DNA of 8,644 nucleotides from Desulfobacterales bacterium (GTDB lineage Bacteria; Desulfobacterota; Desulfobacteria; Desulfobacterales; C00003060): NCBI GenBank assembly GCA_030613145.1, contig JAUWMM010000053.1:1-8644 (forward strand), read 5' to 3'. The translations under genes were made by a program, and so were the position numbers. This document shows positions 1-7,214 of this stretch, in pieces (the first letter of the stretch is position 1; the number at the start of each line of letters is the position of its first letter). Under the pieces are notes generated by a model that worked only from the letters and a program-made list of their open reading frames with translations, made no database searches and had not been told where the DNA came from.

Positions 1-1
1 A

Positions 2-166
2 AAGACAAACTGGCTTGACCCTGAAGATGTGAAGGCCTTTAAGGTAGATGGCAGGCGGGAACGTTGCGCGGAGATTGTGGGCAGGACTGCCGAAATCATG
101 GGCCATCTGATCATCGAAACTATAGGGGAAAAGGATCTGGCATTGCTGCAGGAAGAGGAGATCTGA
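2..166 (+). CDS. C-terminal end of an unidentified protein (5' end outside window)
   Basis: An open frame enters from the left edge and ends at TGA 164-166, giving the last 54 residues of a soluble, charged protein. It begins KTNWLDPEDVKAFKVDG, continues through a helical-looking stretch containing RRERCAEIVGRTAEIMG, and ends in an acidic tail (LLQEEEI). I see no membrane segment or catalytic motif and do not recognise the family. The codon pattern (many gag, ctg, gcc and ggc codons) looks coding. Its stop lies 13 nt from the stop of the convergent kinase gene, so the two genes meet tail to tail without an obvious terminator hairpin between them. It could be a chance frame, but unbroken reading into a tight convergent junction argues for a real gene end. 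Confidence 0.6.
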   Translation, partial: KTNWLDPEDVKAFKVDGRRERCAEIVGRTAEIMGHLIIETIGEKDLALLQEEEI

Positions 167-179
167 AACACCCATTAGC

Positions 180-2720
180 CTATTTCTTATCCAGAATCGC
201 CCTTGTTTTTTCAGACAGCTCCTTCATATTGAATGGCTTCTGAATAAATCCATTACAGCCACGTTCCATGATCTCTGTGGCCTGGCCGTCTATGCTGTAT
301 CCAGTTGAAAGCAGGACCTTAATATCCAGGTTGATCTCCTTAAGTCTATCATATACATCACTGCCACCTATGTCCGGCATGATCATGTCGAGGATCACCA
401 GATTAATGTGGTCCTTGTGTTTCCTGTAAACTTCTATGGCTTCTTTCCCACCCTCCGCCAAAAATACGTTATAGCCCATCTCTTTGAGCATACCCTCGCC
501 AACATCAAGAATCATATCCTCATCATCTACAAGAAGGAGAGTCTCTGTACCCTTCAAGATACCGTTAACGAGCCTTTGTTCTTTTATTATGATCTCCTTT
601 ACCGATATTGGGGCTACCTTTTCCGAAGCGGGCAGGTAAATGTCAAAGGTGCTTCCTTTACCCTTTTCACTGTTAACATTGATGATACCATCATGATTCT
701 TGATGATCCCATAAACAGAGGCAAGGCCCAAGCCTGTTCCACGGCCCATCTCTTTGGTGGTAAAGAACGGGTCAAATATCTTTTGCCTGGTCGCCTCATC
801 CATGCCGACTCCCGTGTCGGTTACAGATATCTTTACATAATTTCCGGACTCAACACCAAAAGCCTTGGTGAACTTTTCGTCAAGCACAACATGGCTTGTT
901 TCAACATAGAGGTCTCCCCCATCCGGCATGGCATGCCAGGCATTGACATAGAGGTTTAACAACACCTGATCAATCTGCCCCCGATCCACTTCGACCAACC
1001 GGATATCTTTTTGATATTTTCTATGAATCTTTATCTCTGTTTTTGTGCGGCCAAAAAGCTCAGAACTCTTTTTGATTATTTCGTTTAGGTCAACAGGTTT
1101 GACCTCGTACTTACCACCTCTGGCAAAACCTAACAGCTGTTTGGCCAGATCTGCCCCTCTTCCAACCATATCCTCTATTGCATTGATATGTTTAGAATTA
1201 GGACGGTTGGATTCAGCATACAGCTGCGCCAAAGATGTGTGACCCTGGATACCCATGAGCACATTATTGAAGTCATGGGCAATGCCACCTGCCAGGGTAC
1301 CGATGGCCTCCATCTTCTGAGCTTGGAGGAGTTGAGCTTCGAGACGCTTACGGTCCGTCAGGTCAACAAGCATAGTAAGGATGAATGGTTCTCCTGCAAT
1401 CCCAACGAGTTTGGAGAATATGAGTGTGTTAATAATAGAGCCGTCCTTGGCCCTGGATTCCATTTCCAGTTCATGGACCTCTTCCGATCCCTGCAATGCT
1501 TTTATGAATTGCTCTCTGTCCTTTGCAGAGAATAGCCGGCATTCCGTTGAAGTCAGTCCAAGGAGTTCCTTTCTGGTGTATTTTGTCATTTCACAAAACT
1601 TATCGTTGACTTCAATTAACATACCGGTGTTAAACTCGGTTAGGCATATAGGCTGGGGCGATAGATCAAACAGAGTTCGGAATTTTAATTGGCTTTCCCG
1701 TAATGCCTCTTCCGATCGCTTGTGCTCAAGAGCGTTTCCGATAATCTCCGAAGATATGCGCAGAAGCGCCAAATCATCGTCGCTCCATTCTCCGGTTTCC
1801 ATTACGTTGTCAAAGCCTATGAATCCGGCGAATTCTCCTTTAAGATATATGGGCAATACGAGAAGAGATTTGATGCCCTGATTTTCTAGTACCTCCTTTT
1901 CGGCTTTTGCCTCTGCAGGCATCTTTGAGACATCTTTGATATGAATTACTGATTCGTTATGAAGCTTTCTCATCCACCAGGGAAGCATCTCGCAAGGGAG
2001 ATTCTGGAGATTATCTATTTGTGGGCTCACTCCTTCAGCACACCATTCATGAGTGTTGTCCATGAAGGCTCCGTCTTGATGGAAAAGAAAAAGGTAAGTG
2101 CGGCTTACCCCGCAGGCCCGACCCATGTCGCCAAGTGAAGTATTGATGGCATCATCGATGTTTGAAACATTGATGAATCGAGAGGATATTGTAGAGACTG
2201 TTCTTTCAAATTGAAGCCTGCGCTTTATAGTTTTCTCCGCCCGCCTGTGCTCGGTAATGTCGAAACCCATAGATTGATATTCCGACAAATTACCTTGCCC
2301 ATCAAAAAGTGCTCTATCGGTCCTCCGCTGCCAACGAATTTCCCCTTTGGGCGTAATCACTTGGTGTTCATAAGTTACCATAGGTCGATCATGAGTGAGA
2401 GATTGGTAATGACCCCTAACCCTTTCTTTGTCTTCCTCTGGTATGAATTGGAAAAAGTTTTCACCAATCAAATCCTCACTGTTTTTGTTAAAATACTCAC
2501 AGTAAGAGCTATTTACAAACGTCAATGTCCCATCCAGCAAAAAACGACAGACCAGTGCGGGCATATCTTCTACTAGCGTGCGGCACTTTTCTTCGCTCTC
2601 CCGTAGCGCCTTTTCCGACCGTTTGCGCTCAGCTTCTGATTGCTCAAATTCAGCTATCCGCTGGCGTAGTCCCTCCAATTCATTTATGAGTTGATCTTTA
2701 GTTGTATTTTCACCTTTCAT
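180..2720 (-). CDS. Cytosolic hybrid sensor histidine kinase (PAS-GAF-PAS-HisKA-HATPase-REC)
   Basis: This 846-residue sensor kinase should autophosphorylate on His and pass the phosphate to its own receiver domain. An N-terminal coiled coil (about 1-45) is followed by PAS1 (about 46-160, ending FDITEH), a GAF domain (about 171-335), a second linker helix and PAS2 (about 345-458, ending LVDLTDRK). The H-box GGIAHDFNN has the phosphoacceptor H482. The ATPase domain has an N-box around N593, G1 DTGVGM at D635, an F-box FDPFF at 649-653 and G2 GRGTGLGL at 659-666. The C-terminal receiver (about 725-846) keeps D732/D733, phosphoacceptor D778, T806 and K828, so all catalytic residues are present. 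There is no transmembrane segment, so the signal is probably cytoplasmic: a ligand, redox state or gas sensed by the PAS or GAF domains. The start at 2720 has a GGAGAG ribosome site (2728-2733) 7 nt upstream. The gene has its own promoter (see 2881-2908). With no DNA-binding output, the next partner must be encoded elsewhere, possibly via a histidine phosphotransfer protein. Confidence 0.96.
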   Translation of the reverse strand: MKGENTTKDQLINELEGLRQRIAEFEQSEAERKRSEKALRESEEKCRTLVEDMPALVCRFLLDGTLTFVNSSYCEYFNKNSEDLIGENFFQFIPEEDKERVRGHYQSLTHDRPMVTYEHQVITPKGEIRWQRRTDRALFDGQGNLSEYQSMGFDITEHRRAEKTIKRRLQFERTVSTISSRFINVSNIDDAINTSLGDMGRACGVSRTYLFLFHQDGAFMDNTHEWCAEGVSPQIDNLQNLPCEMLPWWMRKLHNESVIHIKDVSKMPAEAKAEKEVLENQGIKSLLVLPIYLKGEFAGFIGFDNVMETGEWSDDDLALLRISSEIIGNALEHKRSEEALRESQLKFRTLFDLSPQPICLTEFNTGMLIEVNDKFCEMTKYTRKELLGLTSTECRLFSAKDREQFIKALQGSEEVHELEMESRAKDGSIINTLIFSKLVGIAGEPFILTMLVDLTDRKRLEAQLLQAQKMEAIGTLAGGIAHDFNNVLMGIQGHTSLAQLYAESNRPNSKHINAIEDMVGRGADLAKQLLGFARGGKYEVKPVDLNEIIKKSSELFGRTKTEIKIHRKYQKDIRLVEVDRGQIDQVLLNLYVNAWHAMPDGGDLYVETSHVVLDEKFTKAFGVESGNYVKISVTDTGVGMDEATRQKIFDPFFTTKEMGRGTGLGLASVYGIIKNHDGIINVNSEKGKGSTFDIYLPASEKVAPISVKEIIIKEQRLVNGILKGTETLLLVDDEDMILDVGEGMLKEMGYNVFLAEGGKEAIEVYRKHKDHINLVILDMIMPDIGGSDVYDRLKEINLDIKVLLSTGYSIDGQATEIMERGCNGFIQKPFNMKELSEKTRAILDKK

Positions 2721-2841
2721 CTTTGGTCTCTCCGAAACACAAAATTACAAAACACTTTAGCAGTGTCCTAGATGATATAACACCTGATTGACCATAGCTC
2801 AATTAGGATCGTAGTATCGATAATTTGTTTTGGACAAGCGT

Positions 2842-2883
2842 GATAGTGAATACTATCCAAGCGGACTATTTATAATGAATAGT
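2842..2883. repeat. Two inverted repeats at and after the kinase transcription start
   Basis: Two 6-bp inverted repeats lie side by side: GATAGT-gaat-ACTATC (2842-2857) and ACTATT-tataatg-AATAGT (2865-2883). The second overlaps the -10 box of the kinase promoter (2881-2886), and the first falls in the predicted early leader. They share the direct repeat TGAATA(C/G)TAT (2847-2856 and 2876-2885), offset by 29 bp, close to three helical turns. This spacing fits a repressor bound on one DNA face. The alternative is AT-rich coincidence or hairpins in the leader RNA. Confidence 0.45.
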
Positions 2884-2908
2884 ATAAGAGCAACAAAACA
2901 TTTGTCAA
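2881..2908 (-). promoter_or_regulatory. Sigma70-type promoter for the hybrid kinase
   Basis: Read on the minus strand, TTGACA (2903-2908, 6/6 consensus) is followed by a 16-nt spacer and TATACT (2881-2886, 5/6). Transcription would start near 2874, leaving an untranslated leader of about 150 nt before the kinase start at 2720. This promoter lies between the lyase stop (2979) and the kinase start, so the kinase can be expressed independently of the upstream pilin-lyase operon. Confidence 0.72.
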
Positions 2909-2927
2909 GATTGCGGGCCAAATCTTG
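2906..2927. repeat. 7-bp inverted repeat overlapping the -35 box
   Basis: CAAGATT (2906-2912) and AATCTTG (2921-2927) form a perfect 7-bp inverted repeat with an 8-nt GC-rich spacer. It sits downstream of the lyase stop and overlaps the -35 box of the kinase promoter. It could be an operator or a weak hairpin at the lyase transcript end. On the minus strand it is not followed by a U-run, so it is not a classical intrinsic terminator. A smaller palindrome CCAA-tat-TTGG lies nearby at 2955-2965. Confidence 0.4.
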
Positions 2928-2978
2928 GTGAAGAGGTATTGTGTTTGTTTCTTGCCAATATTTGGATGATTTGTCGCT

Positions 2979-4792
<1,814 letters not shown>

Positions 4793-4805
4793 TTTTCTCA
4801 GTATT

Positions 4806-4821
4806 TGTGACAATTGTCCCA
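4806..4821. promoter_or_regulatory. Palindromic operator-like site just upstream of the pilin
   Basis: TGTGACAATTGTCCCA contains the perfect 10-bp palindrome GACAATTGTC (4809-4818), extended by TG/CA pairs beyond one mismatch. It lies 14-29 bp upstream of the pilin ATG, inside the 129-nt gap after the HAMP gene. A contiguous palindrome without a loop is more typical of a dimeric regulator site than of an RNA hairpin. I cannot assign a regulator, and I found no convincing sigma54 (-24/-12) or sigma70 promoter in the gap. Confidence 0.4.
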
Positions 4822-4921
4822 CCATGTGAAAAAAGAAAGAATTTGAATAGCGCCTTCCAATGGTTAACCTAAGTTTTGTAGCACCTAGATCACAATAACA
4901 GGATGCAATGGCAATTTGCAA

Positions 4922-5491
4922 TCACTCTTTGGATTCCAAATAACCTCTATCCTTCAAGTTTACTCTTAGTTTATCTAAGGATTCAGCCAACTCCTTGAAT
5001 TCGTCGTGCTTACGAAGTCGAACGGGTGGTATGTCTTTACCTTCGGAAAGCATATTTATGCACATCCTTATTCTATAAAGAGGCCCGGCAATTCTATGGG
5101 AACATAAAAGCGCCAATATTGCCGTACCCAGAAGAAAACAAAATAGGCCTGAGAACACGATCACTTTAGCTTGATTCCATTTTCCGTGAGATGCTTGATA
5201 TTCGAGGAGTACAGTATCTTCGAAAGAAACCAAAATATCCCTCAATTTTCTTACGTCATCTTCGGTATCTTTGGTGGCAGCTTTCTCTAAGCGTGGAAGA
5301 GTTTTCTTTATCGCGGAAAGGTTGGCAAAAATTCTGTCGTTATCCAATCGTAGTATCGCATCTCCGGTCATATTAAGATAGTAACCACAATAAAGCGTCA
5401 TTACCAAAGCTGGAATTATGCTGAAAGCAATATATCTAAGTTGGCTGGAAGGATGAATAAAGTATTTTCTTCTTTTGTATTTTTTCCTCAT
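4922..5491 (-). CDS. Two-helix membrane protein with periplasmic domain and HAMP domain, no output domain
   Basis: This 189-residue inner-membrane protein has a basic N-terminus (MRKKYKRRKY), TM1 at about 19-40, a 65-residue periplasmic segment (41-106) that looks helical, TM2 at about 107-130, and a HAMP domain at 132-181. The HAMP motif is HRIAGPLYRIRMCI with a second helix DEFKELAESLDKL. This is the front half of a chemoreceptor or sensor kinase, but the protein stops straight after HAMP, with no kinase, GGDEF, EAL or methyl-accepting part. The start at 5489-5491 is chosen because GAGGAG sits 6 nt upstream; an in-frame ATG nine codons earlier lacks such a site. It precedes the pilin gene on the same strand (129-nt gap) and is probably the first gene of the pilin-lyase unit. 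It may sense a periplasmic cue and act through a partner, or be a remnant of a longer receptor. Confidence 0.85.
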   Translation of the reverse strand: MRKKYKRRKYFIHPSSQLRYIAFSIIPALVMTLYCGYYLNMTGDAILRLDNDRIFANLSAIKKTLPRLEKAATKDTEDDVRKLRDILVSFEDTVLLEYQASHGKWNQAKVIVFSGLFCFLLGTAILALLCSHRIAGPLYRIRMCINMLSEGKDIPPVRLRKHDEFKELAESLDKLRVNLKDRGYLESKE

Positions 5492-5864
5492 TTTTCGCTC
5501 CTCAATTTGGGTATTCACTAAGATGTTACTATCCTGCCTCCAAGAAGCTTCCCTAAACCTCTATCACAATCCGCAGTAATGACCGAGGTTATTGTTAATG
5601 ATTTGAGTACTGAAGCAATAAGTCCACTATTCTTTCAGCAGGAATCATGCCATAGGGCCGAGGGCAAGAGATTGTCTGTAATACCAGATAATTAGATGGC
5701 ATTTGATCCGGCATCTGAACATGGAAAGTCCGGTGAAGTTGATTCGCGTCCTGGCTATTTGTCAGATTATTGACGCTTGGGAATCCAGCTTTGAGCATAC
5801 CTGGACATCTCTTTTTCCATTGAGACACAACATCACGAAAAAATGACAATTTTGCAAAGATCTC
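5492..5864. other. Intergenic stretch without a recognisable gene
   Basis: About 370 nt separate the divergent HAMP gene and the cyclase promoter. The left end holds the HAMP gene leader with its GAGGAG ribosome site. A 93-codon minus-strand frame (5595-5876) is open here, but it has no ribosome site, resembles nothing I know and runs into the plus-strand promoter, so I do not call it a gene. I found no strong minus-strand promoter for the HAMP operon, no tRNA-like fold and no insertion-sequence ends. It could contain decayed coding sequence. Confidence 0.5.
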
Positions 5865-5893
5865 TTGACTAAACAATCCGGTTTCTCTATAAT
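5865..5893 (+). promoter_or_regulatory. Near-consensus sigma70 promoter for the REC-GGDEF gene
   Basis: TTGACT (5865-5870, 5/6) and TATAAT (5888-5893, 6/6) are separated by exactly 17 nt, the best promoter in the window. Transcription should start near 5900, leaving a leader of about 70 nt before the ATG at 5970. That leader is too short and AT-rich for a c-di-GMP riboswitch. The match suggests strong housekeeping expression unless a regulator intervenes. Confidence 0.8.
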
Positions 5894-5930
5894 TTGAGTA
5901 GACTTTCTGTATATTATCAAAATCATAGAA

Positions 5931-5970
5931 GGTTTATTCATTAATAAAAAGGTTACTTCATTAATAAAAA
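5931..5970 (+). repeat. 20-bp tandem duplication ending in the start codon
   Basis: Two adjacent 20-bp units, GGTTTATTCATTAATAAAAA (5931-5950) and GGTTACTTCATTAATAAAAA (5951-5970), differ at two positions. The last A of the second copy is the A of the cyclase ATG. The duplication moves any purine-rich site (GAAGG at 5928-5932, AAAGG at 5948-5952) well beyond normal distance from the ATG, so the start lacks a usual Shine-Dalgarno. Repeat copy number could change leader length and translation. Confidence 0.85.
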
Positions 5971-6929
5971 TGTCCCAAGAAATCAAGGAAAAAAAACCAA
6001 AAAACCATTTTCCAATTTTGATAGCCGAAGACAATGCTATTACAAGAAAACTCCTTGAGAAAATCCTTATAAAGGGAGGTCATGAAGTCGTATCTGCGGA
6101 AAATGGACGTGAGGCATTAGAGTTATTTAATAAAAATTTTTTTCCCATAATTTTAACCGACTGGCTAATGCCGGAAATGAACGGTATTGAATTATGTAAA
6201 ACCATAAGAGCAAGCTCTACTGAAAGATATGTCTTCATTATTCTCCTGACCGCAAAGGATTCCAAAGATGATATTGTCGTGGGTCTAGAAGCTGGAGCAG
6301 ATGATTATTTAACAAAACCTATTAACAATGCAGAACTAATGGCACGCCTCAATACTGGAAAGCGGATTCTTGAGCTTGAAAGTTCGCTGAAAGAAGCCAA
6401 TAAAGAAATCAAGTTGCTGTCCATAACTGATCCACTAACGGGCTGTTATAATAGAGGTTATTTAAACGAACAACTTCCCCAAGAAATTAGAAGGGCAAGA
6501 AGATATCAACATTCGCTCTCTATAATCTTCTGCGATATTGATCATTTTAAAGCGGTAAATGATATCCACGGTCATCAAGTAGGAGATCAGGTCTTAAAAG
6601 AATTTGCTAAGTGTATGAAAGAATCTTTCAGGTATGATGTGGACTGGTTGATAAGATATGGAGGTGAAGAGTTTTTAATAGTACTTCCAGAAACAAATAC
6701 CAAGGGCGCCGTTTTAACAGCTGAAAGACTTCGGGGAACTATCTCTCAAAGAGAAATTAATGTTGATGGAAAACCAATTAATATTACGGCAAGTTTTGGT
6801 GTTTCGGGTTTTGTTCCTGAAACGCCCGAGGATAGAATTTCATTCGATGCAATGCTTAACCAAGCAGACAAATATCTTTATCAATCAAAAAACGAAGGAA
6901 GAAATAGGGTAACCTGTGGTGACTTATGA
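5970..6929 (+). CDS. Response regulator diguanylate cyclase (REC-GGDEF, PleD/WspR-like)
   Basis: This 319-residue cytosolic protein should make c-di-GMP from two GTP when its receiver is phosphorylated. The receiver (about 14-130) has acidic residues E20/D21, phosphoacceptor D64 (LTDWLMPEMNG), T94 and K116 (TKP). A helical linker (131-150) leads to the GGDEF domain (about 151-316): DPLTGCYNR, FCDIDHFK with metal ligand D189, and the active-site loop GGEEF at 231-235, all intact. The inhibitory I-site is not canonical. RxxD would need R222 and D225, but position 222 is Tyr and the nearest Arg is 221 (RYDVD), so product inhibition may be weak or altered. Its partner kinase is not adjacent on the same strand; the hybrid kinase in this window or a kinase elsewhere could feed it. 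The start is the only ATG before the receiver and lacks a good ribosome site. The gene is visibly more AT-rich than the lyase or the second cyclase. Confidence 0.95.
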   Translation: MSQEIKEKKPKNHFPILIAEDNAITRKLLEKILIKGGHEVVSAENGREALELFNKNFFPIILTDWLMPEMNGIELCKTIRASSTERYVFIILLTAKDSKDDIVVGLEAGADDYLTKPINNAELMARLNTGKRILELESSLKEANKEIKLLSITDPLTGCYNRGYLNEQLPQEIRRARRYQHSLSIIFCDIDHFKAVNDIHGHQVGDQVLKEFAKCMKESFRYDVDWLIRYGGEEFLIVLPETNTKGAVLTAERLRGTISQREINVDGKPINITASFGVSGFVPETPEDRISFDAMLNQADKYLYQSKNEGRNRVTCGDL

Positions 6930-7027
6930 AGTGAAGAGAAAAAATACATTATCAATTACTCCTCCTTGAGCTCTTTTTTTCTCCCAATTATGCCGGATTT
7001 CCCATCTCCGCCTTTTATCTGGGATTG

Positions 7028-7098
7028 TTTGACCGTCAAAATCGAGTTTGGCTCGATAAGCCATGATTGATATGAAATCATCATACAAAAGATGATGA
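7028..7098. repeat. Cluster of three inverted repeats between the two cyclase genes
   Basis: The 285-nt gap between the cyclase genes holds TTTGAC-C-GTCAAA (7028-7040), immediately followed by ATCGAG-tttgg-CTCGAT (7041-7057), and then TCATCAT-acaaaag-ATGATGA (7078-7098). Each arm is perfect. The first is operator-like. The other two could fold in RNA, but none is followed by a T-run, so they are not plain intrinsic terminators. The rest of the gap has a T-run at 6973-6979 without a stem, and no convincing gene. Confidence 0.5.
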
Positions 7099-7182
7099 GA
7101 TCTAATCATTCAAGAATGAATAGGCTTGCGACTTTACCAGCTCTTTGCCCCTGCGGAATTCCTGAGGTTGTCGAGATAAACT

Positions 7183-7188
7183 TATAAT
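7183..7188 (+). promoter_or_regulatory. Possible -10 box for the membrane GGDEF gene
   Basis: A perfect TATAAT hexamer lies 26 nt before the ATG at 7215. At 17-18 nt upstream only poor -35 candidates exist (TCCTGA or TTCCTG around 7159-7165). A regulator-assisted promoter is possible, but an isolated TATAAT in AT-rich DNA is weak evidence. Confidence 0.3.
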
Positions 7189-7214
7189 TTAATGTACGTC
7201 GCCAAGATTATTCC

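Noticed and set aside
408..959. 183-codon plus-strand frame
   Set aside because: It lies wholly antisense to the receiver and ATPase domains of the hybrid kinase, whose motifs are intact; it is a shadow frame.
4793..4921. N-terminal extension of the pilin frame to 4921
   Set aside because: It would put 43 residues, including cysteines and a poor leader, before the prepilin cleavage motif. The 5-residue leader MDAKG fits the family.
5492..5518. Earlier ATG for the HAMP protein
   Set aside because: The ATG at 5489-5491 has GAGGAG 6 nt upstream; the earlier codon has no such site.
5900..5969. c-di-GMP riboswitch before the cyclase
   Set aside because: The leader is about 70 nt, AT-rich, and shows no aptamer-like stems.
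5762..6034. 90-codon minus-strand frame
   Set aside because: It overlaps the cyclase start, its tandem repeat and its promoter, has no ribosome site and resembles no family.
6955..6982. Possible intrinsic terminator after the REC-GGDEF gene (T-run at 6973-6979)
   Set aside because: The T-run is preceded only by GAGCTC and CTCCTCC, which give no stable stem.
6924..7109. 61-codon minus-strand frame between the cyclases
   Set aside because: No ribosome site and no recognisable similarity; it overlaps the palindrome cluster and the end of the cyclase gene.
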